DNA from: Paraburkholderia sp. ZP32-5
GTDB lineage: Bacteria > Pseudomonadota > Gammaproteobacteria > Burkholderiales > Burkholderiaceae
NCBI RefSeq assembly: GCF_021390495.1
Contig: NZ_JAJEJP010000002.1
Location: 1,302,001 to 1,366,000, forward strand
Length of the DNA stretch: 64,000 bases
Reading direction: 5' to 3'
The notes beneath the pieces are model-generated. The model saw only the letters and a program-made list of their open reading frames with translations, searched no databases and was not told the origin of the DNA. How positions within the stretch are numbered: the stretch's first letter is position 1; each line of letters begins with the position of its first letter. Of this stretch, positions 51,104 to 60,521 are shown piece after piece. The position numbers were made by a program, and so were the translations under genes.

Positions 51104-52283
51104 GGGCCGCCGCCTTCGCGCCAGTTGTCGTGGCGACTTCGACGTGGTCGCCGTCCGCGAGCCCGTCGGGCGGCGTGTCGATCACGCGATCGGTCGGCGA
51201 CAGTCCCGCGCCAATCTCCACCGAGTCGCCGAAGTCGCGGCTGATCTTCACCTGCTTGAACAGCACCTGACCGTTCGCGCCGAGCGTGGCGACCACCGTG
51301 CCGCGGCTGTCGAACACCAGCGCGCTCGCCGGAATCCTGATCGCGTTGGCGGAGACCGGCAGGTTGAATTTCAGACTCGCATAGCCGCCGGGCAGCAGCT
51401 TGCCGTTGGCGTTGTCGACCAGCAACTGGACCAGCGTCGTGCCGGAACTCGAATTGACCGAATCGGCCGCCGCGATCACGCGCGCGGTGAACTGCTGATC
51501 GGGGTACGCGGGCACGCTCAGCGTCGCGTTGGTGCCGTCGTGAATGGCCGGCGCGTAATTCTGCGGGACCTGCACGTAGACGCGCAGTTGCTTGACGTCG
51601 GACACTTCGAACAGCTCCTGGCCGACGCCGCCGGCGCCGGCATTGACCAGCGCGCCGACGTCGGTATCGCGGGCCGTCACCACGCCGTTGAACGGCGCGA
51701 CGATCCGCGCGAACGCCTTGGTCGCGATCAGCCGGTCGACATTGGCCTTCGCCGCGGCGGCGATGGCGGCTTTCGCGGTGTAGTCCGCGGTGCGCTGATC
51801 GACGTCCTGCTGGGCGACGGAATCGCTGCCGCGCAGCGCCTCCCAGCGCTTCGCCGTGGTGCCGGCCACCAGCGCATTGGCCTGCGCGCTTTGCAGATCG
51901 GCGCGCGCCTGGACCAGCTGCTGATCGAGTTCGGGCGTTTCGATTTCAGCGAGCACCTGGCCTGCTTTGACGCGCGCGCCGATATCGACATTCCACGACT
52001 TCAGATAGCCGCTCACCTGCGCGAAGATCGGCGCGCGCGTATAGGCTTCGAGCCGTCCCGGCAGTTGCAGAGCCGGGCCTTGGGTATCGCGCATCGGCTG
52101 GATCAGGCTGACGGTCTGCACCGACTGGGCGTCGGTCCAGGCTTTCAGTTTGCGGGCTTCCATCGCGCGCAGCGTGATCCCGGTGGCGACGATGCCGAGG
52201 ACGATCAGCAGGCCGACGATGCCGGCGGTGCGCAGCGGACGGCGCGAGGGCGGATTAGCGGGGAAAGTGGATTCAGACGACAT
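51096..52283 (-). CDS. RND efflux periplasmic adaptor (membrane fusion protein)
   Basis: Adaptor of 395 residues. A single N-terminal transmembrane or signal helix (about 20-38) is followed by a lipoyl-type motif (ARVKAGQVLAEIETPELDQQL, about 96-116), an alpha-helical hairpin (about 115-190), then beta-barrel and membrane-proximal domains (about 205-375). It bridges the inner-membrane pump and the outer-membrane channel. Its start lies within the last 11 nt of the pump gene (overlap 52273-52283), so the operon is tightly coupled. There is no cysteine lipobox. The specific pump subgroup is not assigned. Confidence 0.93.
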   Translation of the reverse strand: MSSESTFPANPPSRRPLRTAGIVGLLIVLGIVATGITLRAMEARKLKAWTDAQSVQTVSLIQPMRDTQGPALQLPGRLEAYTRAPIFAQVSGYLKSWNVDIGARVKAGQVLAEIETPELDQQLVQARADLQSAQANALVAGTTAKRWEALRGSDSVAQQDVDQRTADYTAKAAIAAAAKANVDRLIATKAFARIVAPFNGVVTARDTDVGALVNAGAGGVGQELFEVSDVKQLRVYVQVPQNYAPAIHDGTNATLSVPAYPDQQFTARVIAAADSVNSSSGTTLVQLLVDNANGKLLPGGYASLKFNLPVSANAIRIPASALVFDSRGTVVATLGANGQVLFKQVKISRDFGDSVEIGAGLSPTDRVIDTPPDGLADGDHVEVATTTGAKAAAHG

Positions 52284-55200
52284 GAGCGGGACCTCCCGAG
52301 ACGGATGCCGGGGTAGCCGCGCGCCCGGGGCGCGCGTGGACGATGCAGAAAATAGCGGGGACGAGGAACAGCGAGGCCGTGGTGGCGAACATCAGGCCGC
52401 CGATCACGGCGCGGCCAAGCGGCGCGTTCTGCTCGCCGCCTTCGCCGAGAGCAAGCGCCATCGGCGCCATGCCGATGATCATCGACAGCGCCGTCATCAG
52501 AACCGGACGGAAGCGCGTGAAGCCCGCTTCGAGCGCCGCCTTGAACGGATCGCCGTGAACCGCGAGACGCTCGCGGCAGAAGCTGACCACCAGAATCGAG
52601 TTGGCCGTCGCCACCCCCATGCACATGATCGCGCCGGTCAGCGCCGGCACCGACAGGGTCGTCTGGGTCGCGAACAGCATCCACACGATGCCGGCCAACG
52701 CGGCGGGCAATGCGCTGACGATCACGAACGGATCGGCCCACGACTGGAAGTTGACCACGATCAGCAGATAGATCAGCACGACCGCGCCGAGCAGGCCGAA
52801 CAGCATGCCGGAAAACGCGCTGTTCATCGTCTGAACCTGGCCCAGCAGCGCCACGGTCGAGCCCTTCGGCAACGCATGGGCGTTGTCGTGCACGATGCGC
52901 TGGATGTCGGATGCCACCGCGCCCAGGTCGCGGCCTTGCGTGGTCGCGAAGATCTCGACCATCGGCTGGATGTTGTACTGGCTGACCACCTCATTGCTGC
53001 TTACGCGCTGTGTTGTTGCCAGCCCGCCGAGGATTTGCGGGGTGTGGCTGCCGCTCGCGGTAATCGGCAGGTTCTGCAGCGCCGACAGCGAATCGAGCGA
53101 GTACTGCGGCGTTTGCATCACGATCGGATAGGACACGCCATTGGCATTGTTCAGCCAGAACGTCGGCGCGACCTGGCTCGAACCCGCCAGATTGACCACC
53201 AGACTGTTCGTCACATCGCGCTCGGTGATGCCCAGCAATTGCGCGCGCGTGCGGTCGACGTCGACGTTGAAAGTCGGGTTGGCGTGCGACTGCGCGATTC
53301 GCGCGTCGACCACGCCGGGCACGTCGCGCACCTGGCGCAGCAGACGATCCGCGTATGCGTAATTGGCCGTCAGGTTGTTGCCGCGGACCTGCAGGTCGAT
53401 CGGCGCGGGCGAGCCGAAGTTCAGGATCTGACTGATGATGTCGGCCGGCGGGAACGAGAACGTCACGCCCGGAAACTTGCGCGGCAACTGTTCGCGCATC
53501 TCGCGCACGTACTCGGCGGTCGGGCGATGGCCTTCGTTCAGCGCGATCTGGATGTCGCCGTCCTGTGAACCGACCGTGCCGGTATTGTTGTACGCGGTGT
53601 TGATGCCGCTCACCGGCAAGCCCATGTTGTCCACCACGGTGCCGAGGTCGGCTGGCGGAATGATCTCGCGAATCGCGCCTTCCACGTTTGCGAAGATCTG
53701 CGCGGTCTTCTCGACGCGAACCCCGACCGGTGCGCGCACATGCATCAGGATCTGGCCGGCGTCGACCGCCGGAAAGAAGTCGCGGCCGAGGAACGGCACC
53801 AGTGCGAACGACAGCAGGACGAAACCGAGAAAGCCGGTGACGAACACGCGCCGGCGCGTCAGCGCCAGTTCGAGCAGATCGCGATACCCGGCGCGGACTT
53901 TTTCGAAACGCGCTTCGAAACCGCGTTGAAAGCGTCCGAGCGGTCCTGGGGATTTACTGTCGTGCGCGTGTCCGGGTTCGCTCGGTGCATGTGCTTTCAG
54001 CAGGAACTTGGCCATCGTCGGCACGAGGGTTCTCGACAGGATGAACGACGAGATCATCGCGAAGATCACCGCTTCGGCCATCGGTACGAACAGGAAGCGT
54101 GCGACACCGTCGAGGAAGAACATCGGCACGAACACGATACAGATACACAGCAGCGACACGAACGCCGGTGTGACGATCTGCGCGGCGCCGTCGAGAATCG
54201 CGTCCTCCACCTGCTTGCCGTGCTCCAGGTGCCAGTTGATGTTTTCGATCGTGACCGTCGCGTCGTCCACCAGAATCCCCACCGCGAGCGCGAGGCCGCC
54301 CAGCGTCATGATGTTCAGCGTCTCGCCGAGCGCGGACAGTGTCGCGATCGAGCCGAGAATCGCCAACGGGATCGACGTGGCGATGATGATGGTCGAGCGC
54401 CAGCTACCGAGGAACAGCAGGATCATCAGGCTGGTCAGCACGGCCGCGATCACGCCTTCGCGGGCCACGCCGGTAATCGCGGCGCGCACGAACAGCGACT
54501 GGTCGCCGATCGGCTTGATCTCGAGATTGTCGGGCCATGAGGCTTTCGCGGCGGCGATACGATCCTTGACGCCGGAAATGATGCCGAGCGTCGATACCGA
54601 GCCGTTCTTCAGCACCGACATCAGCACCGAGCGCTTACCGTCGACGTGCACGATATTGGTTTGAGGCGCGCTGCCGTCGCGGACGTTGGCGATGTCGCGG
54701 ATATAGACGGTCGTGCCGTTGGCCGCCTTGATCGGCAGATCGCCGAGCGCCTTGATCTGCGACGGCGCATCGTTCAGTTGCAGCGTGTACTCGTAGTCGC
54801 CGATCTTTTCCGTGCCGACCGGCGTGATCAGGTTCTGGCCCGCCAGCGCGTTGGCGACGTCCTGCGCGGACAGACCGCGCGCCTGCATGGCCGCCGGGTC
54901 GACGTCGATCTGCACCTGGCGCGACTTGCCGCCGAACGGATAGGGGATGGATGCGCCGGCAACCGTCGTCAGAACTGGCCGCACCGCGTTCAACCCGAGG
55001 TCGCCGAGGTTCTGCTCGGAGAGCCCCTTGCCGGACAACGCCAGCTGGATGATCGGCACCGTCGACGCGTTGTAGTTCAGGATCAGCGGCGGCGTCGTTC
55101 CCGGCGGCAACTGCTTCAACTGGGTTTGCGAGACCGCGGTCACCTGCGCGTTGGCGTTACTGATGTTGACGCCCGGCTGGAAGAAGATCTTGATGATCCC

Positions 55201-55470
55201 GAAGCCGGCCACCGACTCGGCCTCGATATGTTCGACGTCATTGACGGTCGTGGTCAGCGAGCGTTCGAACGGCGACGTGATGCGGCCGACCATCTGGTCC
55301 GGCGGCAGTCCCGTGTACTGCCACACCACGCTGATGACTGGAATCTTGATGTCGGGAAAGATGTCGGTCGGCGTTCTGACCGCGGACAGCGGACCGATGA
55401 TGAGGATGAAGATCGCCAGAACGACGAAGGTGTAGGGTCGCCGGAGGGCTATACGGACTAGGCCAAGCAT
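52273..55470 (-). CDS. RND efflux pump inner-membrane permease
   Basis: Proton-driven drug or solute exporter of 1065 residues with the AcrB-type plan: 12 helices and two large periplasmic loops. The N-terminus RPYTFVVLAIFILIIGPLSAVRTPTDIFPDI and the NALTLGGLALAVGILVDD-type helix 4 motif with its proton-relay acids are recognisable by position (about 390-415). The start at 55470 begins the conserved protein, 48 nt inside the open frame. Unusually the permease is encoded first, followed by adaptor and outer-membrane channel. No local repressor gene is present. The substrate is unknown. Homology is to the HAE1-like/cation-efflux-related branch. Confidence 0.93.
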   Translation of the reverse strand: MLGLVRIALRRPYTFVVLAIFILIIGPLSAVRTPTDIFPDIKIPVISVVWQYTGLPPDQMVGRITSPFERSLTTTVNDVEHIEAESVAGFGIIKIFFQPGVNISNANAQVTAVSQTQLKQLPPGTTPPLILNYNASTVPIIQLALSGKGLSEQNLGDLGLNAVRPVLTTVAGASIPYPFGGKSRQVQIDVDPAAMQARGLSAQDVANALAGQNLITPVGTEKIGDYEYTLQLNDAPSQIKALGDLPIKAANGTTVYIRDIANVRDGSAPQTNIVHVDGKRSVLMSVLKNGSVSTLGIISGVKDRIAAAKASWPDNLEIKPIGDQSLFVRAAITGVAREGVIAAVLTSLMILLFLGSWRSTIIIATSIPLAILGSIATLSALGETLNIMTLGGLALAVGILVDDATVTIENINWHLEHGKQVEDAILDGAAQIVTPAFVSLLCICIVFVPMFFLDGVARFLFVPMAEAVIFAMISSFILSRTLVPTMAKFLLKAHAPSEPGHAHDSKSPGPLGRFQRGFEARFEKVRAGYRDLLELALTRRRVFVTGFLGFVLLSFALVPFLGRDFFPAVDAGQILMHVRAPVGVRVEKTAQIFANVEGAIREIIPPADLGTVVDNMGLPVSGINTAYNNTGTVGSQDGDIQIALNEGHRPTAEYVREMREQLPRKFPGVTFSFPPADIISQILNFGSPAPIDLQVRGNNLTANYAYADRLLRQVRDVPGVVDARIAQSHANPTFNVDVDRTRAQLLGITERDVTNSLVVNLAGSSQVAPTFWLNNANGVSYPIVMQTPQYSLDSLSALQNLPITASGSHTPQILGGLATTQRVSSNEVVSQYNIQPMVEIFATTQGRDLGAVASDIQRIVHDNAHALPKGSTVALLGQVQTMNSAFSGMLFGLLGAVVLIYLLIVVNFQSWADPFVIVSALPAALAGIVWMLFATQTTLSVPALTGAIMCMGVATANSILVVSFCRERLAVHGDPFKAALEAGFTRFRPVLMTALSMIIGMAPMALALGEGGEQNAPLGRAVIGGLMFATTASLFLVPAIFCIVHARPGRAATPASVSGGPAHVV

Positions 55471-55826
55471 GACGGTTCCAGGGCTTTGATGAGAACGTGG
55501 CGCGCGTGCCGCGCACAAGGGGCCATGCGGCGAACGTTAGCGATGTGCCTGTTCCATCCAGGCGCGGTGGTGGATTGACAATCGGGGCAGCCTGCATCGA
55601 GCGCCTGAATGCGGCTGGCTTGTTTCCACGACGGAATTCACAACGCTTACGCTGAACTTGCAAATGGCGAGCATCAGCCAGATGTAAAGTCGAAGTCGTT
55701 GTTTTAGCCACGTCGCATCGGAGCGACGGAGAATAGCGGGGGGGGACGCTTTGGGAAAAGTGGCTTTTGCACAATACTGTTGTGTGGAAACAAAATATGA
55801 ATCCGTCTCTGAGAGAAAACAGAACA
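55471..55826. promoter_or_regulatory. divergent region of the RND operon and a lipoprotein gene
   Basis: This 356-bp gap carries a rightward promoter candidate, TTGGGA (55751-55756) with TACTGT (55775-55780) at 18-nt spacing, for the lipoprotein gene. The leftward promoter for the RND operon could not be placed. No regulatory gene or clear operator dyad is visible. Confidence 0.4.
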
Positions 55827-56435
55827 ATGGCAAGAATCTTTCACCTCTGTACCGCGCTGGCCGCGGCGAGCCTCGCCGGTTGCACGGGCCTGAGCGCCGA
55901 TGTGCACACCGGCCAGACCGACCATGCCGCCGTCGCGCTGCAAGGCGAGCAAACCTATGCGATCGCGCGCACGCAGCCGCAGCAGGACAGCGCCGATTTT
56001 CCGCAAGCCGAGAAGCTGCTGCGCGATGAGCTGACCCAACACGGTTTCGTCGATACGGCGGGCAAGCCCGCGCATTACCTGGTGTCGATGGCGTATAGCA
56101 CGCGGCCGGCGTCGATCGGCATCGGCGGCAGCGAATGCGCGCCGGCCGATTGCGCGCGCGGCAGTGACGGGCTCGGTGCGATGCTGTTCGGGCGCGAGTA
56201 TCAGCATGCGCTGACGCTGCGCTTCTTCGAAAACGCGAGCGGCGCGGAGCGCTACAAGGTCAGCTCGGTGTTCGTCGATCGCAACGCGGACCCGGTGCAT
56301 GCGATCCCATTGCTGGTGAAGACTGCGCTGGCCAAATTACCGTTTGATGAACCGGCCGACTGGCGTGTGAAGTTCAGTGTCGACAAGGTGAGCGGCGCGA
56401 CCAATGTCGAATCGATGAAGCCGCTGCAACGTTAG
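55827..56435 (+). CDS. DUF4136-like lipoprotein
   Basis: Predicted lipoprotein of 202 residues. The signal peptide ends with the lipobox LAGC (Cys about 18). The mature part resembles DUF4136 proteins, with QTYAIARTQPQ near the start, an EKLLRDELTQHGF helix and a core with HALTLRFFENASG. Function is unknown. The ATG at 55827 gives a normal short signal peptide. In-frame ATGs at 55767 and 55797 would add a charged extension. It converges on the cobalamin gene bluB, 29 bp away, and is unrelated to it. Confidence 0.75.
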   Translation: MARIFHLCTALAAASLAGCTGLSADVHTGQTDHAAVALQGEQTYAIARTQPQQDSADFPQAEKLLRDELTQHGFVDTAGKPAHYLVSMAYSTRPASIGIGGSECAPADCARGSDGLGAMLFGREYQHALTLRFFENASGAERYKVSSVFVDRNADPVHAIPLLVKTALAKLPFDEPADWRVKFSVDKVSGATNVESMKPLQR

Positions 56436-56464
56436 AACGGAACTCCGGGGTGGTCACGCGGGCG

Positions 56465-57115
56465 TTAGCCGTCGTCCCGTGGCCAGTGGTTTTCGAACAC
56501 GCAATCGGCGAGCGGCAGACGGCTCGCCCAGCGCTCGGTTTCAAGCATCGGCTCGCTATAGAACTGGTCGACGTGGCCGAGGCACAGAATCGCGACCGGC
56601 CGCGCGCCTTCCGGCATATGCAGTAACTGGCGCACCGCGTCGACGTCGAACAGCGAGACCCAGCCGAGCCCGAGACCTTCCGCGCGCGCGGCGAGCCACA
56701 TGTTCTGGATCGCGCACGCGACCGACGCCAGATCCATCTCCGGCAGCGTGCGGCGTCCGAATACATGCCGTTCGCGGCCGTCCATCAGCGCGATCACCAG
56801 CAGCTCCGCGCATTCGAGCATGCCTTCCACTTTCAGCTTCATGAACTCGTCGCGGCGCTTGCCGAGCGCATCGGCGGTGGCGAGCCGTTCGCGTTCGACG
56901 ATCTCGTGTAAGACCGTGCGCAGCGCCGCCTCGGTGATGCGTACGATGCGCCACGGCTGCATATAGCCGACGCTCGGTGCATGGTGCGCCGCGTCGAGCA
57001 GACGCCGCAGCACCGCGGGATCGACCGGATCGGACACGAAATGCCGCATGTCGCGCCGTTCGTAGATCGCGCGATAGACCGCGTCGCGCTCGGAGTCGTC
57101 AAAAGGCTTCGCCAT
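56465..57115 (-). CDS. bluB: 5,6-dimethylbenzimidazole synthase
   Basis: Flavin-destroying enzyme of 216 residues that makes dimethylbenzimidazole, the lower ligand of cobalamin, from reduced FMN and oxygen. It has the nitroreductase-like fold with BluB marks: ERRDMRHFVSDPV near residue 19, APSVGYMQPWRIV near 45, and GLGLGWVSLFDVD near 145. The ATG at 57115 overlaps the end of cobB by 17 nt, so it is the last gene of the leftward cobalamin operon. Its presence means the organism can make the complete cofactor aerobically. Confidence 0.93.
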   Translation of the reverse strand: MAKPFDDSERDAVYRAIYERRDMRHFVSDPVDPAVLRRLLDAAHHAPSVGYMQPWRIVRITEAALRTVLHEIVERERLATADALGKRRDEFMKLKVEGMLECAELLVIALMDGRERHVFGRRTLPEMDLASVACAIQNMWLAARAEGLGLGWVSLFDVDAVRQLLHMPEGARPVAILCLGHVDQFYSEPMLETERWASRLPLADCVFENHWPRDDG

Positions 57116-58397
57116 GGAAGAGTGCGGCCGTGAAAGCCGGGTTGGAGGGCCAATAAGCGTGCATATAGGTTGCCACAATCGGGCCCACGCGATAAACCGC
57201 TTCGCCGGGTGTGTCACTGTGTGCGCGCGTGGCCGAGCGCAGCGGCGTGAGTGGCGTGTCGAGCTTCGAGTAATGAAACGTATGGCCGGTCAGCGGCCCA
57301 TGCGGGCCGTCGATCTGTTGCATGCCGAGCGACGTGAAGCGCCTTTGCATCGTCGCGTGACCGGGCACCAGACCGAGCATCGGTGTGCTCGCGCCGTGCG
57401 CGTCGGTCAGCGTGTCGAGCAGATACAGCATGCCGCCGCATTCGGCGACGACCGGTTTGCCGGCCGCCACGTGCGCGCGGATCGACGCGGCGCTTTGTGA
57501 GTTATTCGCGAGTGTCGCTGCATGCAGTTCGGGGTAGCCGCCCGGCAGATAGAGCGCGTCCGTCGCGTCGGGCAACGGCTCGTCGGCGAGCGGTGAGAAC
57601 TCGTGCACCCCGGCGCCGAGCGCTTCGAGCAATGCGACGTTGGCCGGATAGATGAACGAGAACGCGGCATCGCGGGCCATCGCAATGCGCTTGCCTTGCA
57701 GCAGTTGCGGCAAAACTTCGGGCGACGGTGCACCGAATTCGACCGTGGGCGGCAATTCGGCAAGAGATGTGGTCGCGAGCGTATCGGCGGCACGTTCGAG
57801 CCGCGCTTCGAGATCGCCGATTTCGTCGGCCTGGTGCAGGCCGAGGTGACGATCGGGCAACGCGATTTCGTCGCTCGCGGCGATGTGTCCGCACCAGCGC
57901 AGATCGGCCGGTAACGCTTGTTCGAGCATCTGTGCATGGCGTGCCGAACCGGCGCGGTTCGCGAGCACGCCGTGAAACGGCAACTCCGGTTTGAAGTGCG
58001 CGAGGCCGAACGCGAGCGCGCCGAAGGTCTGCGCCATCGCCTGCGCGGAAATCACCGCGAGCACCGGCACGCCAAAAACGGTCGCGAGATCGGCGCTGCT
58101 CGGCGTGCCGTCGAACAGACCCATCACGCCTTCGATCAGGATCAGATCCGCTTCGGCCGCCGCCTGCGCGAGCAGGTTGCGACACGCGGTCTCACCGACC
58201 ATCCATAGGTCGAGCGACAGCACCGGCGCGCCGCTCGCGCGCGCGAGGATCATCGGATCGAGAAAGTCCGGACCGGTCTTGAACACGCGCACACGCCGGC
58301 CGAGCCGCCGGTGATAGCGCGCGAGACCCGCGGTGATCGTGGTCTTGCCCTGACCCGACGCCGGGGCGCTAATAAATAGCGCGGGGCACGCGGACAT
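57099..58397 (-). CDS. cobB: cobyrinic/hydrogenobyrinic acid a,c-diamide synthase
   Basis: Glutamine-dependent amidase of 432 residues that converts the a and c carboxylates of the corrin ring to amides. The N-terminal ATP-binding domain has the P-loop SAPASGQGKTTITAGLAR (about 10-27) and LIEGVMGLFDG (about 87-97). The C-terminal class I glutamine amidotransferase domain has its nucleophile in VAECGGMLYLLD (Cys about 329). In the aerobic route (CobN is encoded in this window) the substrate would be hydrogenobyrinate. It begins 3 nt after cobO and overlaps bluB. Confidence 0.94.
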   Translation of the reverse strand: MSACPALFISAPASGQGKTTITAGLARYHRRLGRRVRVFKTGPDFLDPMILARASGAPVLSLDLWMVGETACRNLLAQAAAEADLILIEGVMGLFDGTPSSADLATVFGVPVLAVISAQAMAQTFGALAFGLAHFKPELPFHGVLANRAGSARHAQMLEQALPADLRWCGHIAASDEIALPDRHLGLHQADEIGDLEARLERAADTLATTSLAELPPTVEFGAPSPEVLPQLLQGKRIAMARDAAFSFIYPANVALLEALGAGVHEFSPLADEPLPDATDALYLPGGYPELHAATLANNSQSAASIRAHVAAGKPVVAECGGMLYLLDTLTDAHGASTPMLGLVPGHATMQRRFTSLGMQQIDGPHGPLTGHTFHYSKLDTPLTPLRSATRAHSDTPGEAVYRVGPIVATYMHAYWPSNPAFTAALFHGEAF

Positions 58398-58400
58398 TGC

Positions 58401-59003
58401 TCAGAACTCCACGCCGCGTTGCGCCTTCACGCCCTGCTCGCGATACGGATGCTTGATCGCGCGCATTTCGGTGACGAGGTCGGCGGCTTCGATCAGCGCA
58501 TCGGGCGCATGGCGGCCGGTGACGACGACGTGCAGCATCGGCGCGCGTGCATTGATCACCGACAGCACTTCGTCGAGCGGCAGATATTCGTACTTCAACA
58601 CGGTGTTCAGCTCGTCGAGGATCACCATCTGGTAATCGCCGCTTTCGATCATCCGGCGCGCTTCGTCCCAGCCTTTGCGCGCGGTCGCCATATCGGCTTC
58701 GCGGTTCTGCGTATTCCACGTGTAGCCGTCGCCCATCGTGACGAAATCGCACTGCGCGATGGCGCCGAGAAAGTCACGCTCCGACGTATGCAGCGCGCCC
58801 TTGATGAACTGCACGACGCCCAGGCGCATGCCGTGGCCGAGCACCCGCACGGCCATGCCGAACGCGGCCGTGCTTTTGCCCTTGCCGGTGCCGGTGTTGA
58901 CGATCAGCAGGCCTTTTTCGACGGTCGCGCCGGCCTGCTTTTTCTCATGGCCTTCACGGCGGCGTTCGGTCATGCGCTGATGCGATTCGGGATCGGTTTT
59001 CAT
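58401..59003 (-). CDS. cobO: corrinoid adenosyltransferase
   Basis: Enzyme of 200 residues of the CobA/CobO/BtuR type. It transfers the adenosyl group of ATP to Co(I) corrinoid, making the adenosyl form needed for downstream synthesis and for NrdJ. The P-loop is NTGTGKGKSTAAFGMAVR (about 36-53). VILDELNTVLKYEYL (about 131-145) and VVTGRHAPDALIEAADLVTEM (by position, near 165) are typical of the family. The N-terminus is rich in charged residues. Its ATG overlaps the stop of the cobA-cobE gene in a 4-nt overlap (59000-59003). Confidence 0.95.
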   Translation of the reverse strand: MKTDPESHQRMTERRREGHEKKQAGATVEKGLLIVNTGTGKGKSTAAFGMAVRVLGHGMRLGVVQFIKGALHTSERDFLGAIAQCDFVTMGDGYTWNTQNREADMATARKGWDEARRMIESGDYQMVILDELNTVLKYEYLPLDEVLSVINARAPMLHVVVTGRHAPDALIEAADLVTEMRAIKHPYREQGVKAQRGVEF

Positions 59004-60259
59004 CGAAGGTCCTGATTGTTGGAAGCTGTTGATATAGAGGCTGCGTGAGTATCGGCATCGTCACCGGACGATGCGATCGCGACGGTGACGCCGGCGTGCA
59101 CGGTCTTGCGTACGACGAGCCGGGCGAGCTGCGATGCAGTGGCAGGGTTGAGGGTTTGCGCTGCCAGCAGCGCGCAAGGCTCGCAGACGCCGTCCACGCC
59201 GAGATGCATCTGCGTGGCCGCCGACACTGAATACAGCGGCACCGCGGCGATCTGCTCGCGAGTGAATAGCCGCAGCGGCAGCGCATGACGCGCGCAGAAA
59301 TCGAGCAGGCCGGCTTCGTTCGCCTTGATGTCAATCGTCGCGATCGCGCCGATCTGTTCGAACGCATGCGGCCCGAGCGCGTGGCGTACGGCGGCTTCGA
59401 TATCCGCTGCGGGGGTGTGCAGGCGGCAACCGATGCCTACGCTTAGCGTTTTTGTTGAACGCTGGTGTTGTTGGGTTGGGTCGCTGAGATGACCTGCTGC
59501 TGGATCACTGGCGTCAGCAGCATGCTCGCGTTGAGCGACATCGCGTGCGAGCGCGAGCGACGCCACTGCGCCGATCACGACGATCGCAGGCGAGCCGAGC
59601 CCCGCGCGTTCGACCACGTCGGCAAGCTCACCGAGTGAAGCGAGCGCGTGACGCTGCTCGGGCCGCGTTGCCGCTTCGATCGCCGCGCAGCGCGTATCGG
59701 CGCCCATGCCGGCCGCCAGCAACGCGTCGGCGATCTCGCCGAGACGCCGCATCCCCATATAGATCACGAGTGTCATGCGCGTCGCGGCGAGCGCGGCCCA
59801 GTCCGGCTCGTCGCTGCCGGCGCCGTGGCCGGTGACGAACACCACACCCTGCGAATAGCCGCGCTGCGTGACTGGAATACCGAGCGCCGCGGGCGCGGCG
59901 ATGCCCGCGGTGATGCCGTTGATCACTTCGGCATCGATACCGGCGGCCTGCAGCGCCTGCAATTCCTCGCCGCCGCGTCCGAATACGAACGGGTCGCCGC
60001 CTTTGAGGCGCGCGACGTTGCGCCCGGCCCGCAGATGCGCGAGCATTTGCGCGACGATATCGGCCTGCGGCGTCGACGGATGCCCGCCGCGCTTGCCGAC
60101 ATGCACGACCAGCGCATCGGCGTGCGCGAACTGCAATACGTCCGGATTCACGAGGTCGTCGACGAGCACGACATCGGCTTGCGCGAGCGCGCGGGTCGCC
60201 TTCAGCGTCATCAGTTCGACGTCGCCGGGGCCGGCGCCGATCAGCCAGGCGCGGGTCAT
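59000..60259 (-). CDS. cobA: CobA-CobE fusion: uroporphyrinogen-III methyltransferase plus CobE/CbiG-C domain
   Basis: A 419-residue protein of two parts. Residues 1-245 are a complete S-adenosylmethionine:uroporphyrinogen-III C-methyltransferase that makes precorrin-2: LIGAGPGDVELMTLKA, then VHVGKRGGHPSTPQ, LKGGDPFVFGRGGEE and GITAGIAAPAALGIPVTQRG. After a linker of about 45 residues (His/Gln/Ser-rich), residues 290-405 match CobE/CbiG-C: SVGIGCRLHTPAADIE, TIDIKANEAGLLDFCARHALPL, VDGVCEPCALLAAQ and VTVAIA. CobE helps the C20-methylation/ring-contraction stage in the aerobic route. Starts at 60259, 60271 and 60283 are possible. The open frame further upstream runs into the riboswitch and is not coding. 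It is the first gene of the operon. Confidence 0.9.
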   Translation of the reverse strand: MTRAWLIGAGPGDVELMTLKATRALAQADVVLVDDLVNPDVLQFAHADALVVHVGKRGGHPSTPQADIVAQMLAHLRAGRNVARLKGGDPFVFGRGGEELQALQAAGIDAEVINGITAGIAAPAALGIPVTQRGYSQGVVFVTGHGAGSDEPDWAALAATRMTLVIYMGMRRLGEIADALLAAGMGADTRCAAIEAATRPEQRHALASLGELADVVERAGLGSPAIVVIGAVASLALARDVAQREHAADASDPAAGHLSDPTQQHQRSTKTLSVGIGCRLHTPAADIEAAVRHALGPHAFEQIGAIATIDIKANEAGLLDFCARHALPLRLFTREQIAAVPLYSVSAATQMHLGVDGVCEPCALLAAQTLNPATASQLARLVVRKTVHAGVTVAIASSGDDADTHAASISTASNNQDLR

Positions 60260-60521
60260 CGCAGCGAGCATGGCGTGCGCCATGCGATGGTGGGACGAGA
60301 GAAGCGCTGCGCGATAGCGCGCGCGATGGTGCAGATCGAGTTCATGCGGTACTGCGAATCCGGGCGCGGCAACACACGTGATGGGCGGCGCTTTCCTCTG
60401 AAGTTCGGAAAACGCCACGGACGCGCGATGCCATGCTTGAACGCCTTCACATCCGTTCCCCGCGGATTCCGGCGGCCGGCGGCGCGATCGGTGCAGGTGC
60501 TGCACGCGGCGCCGCCACCGC

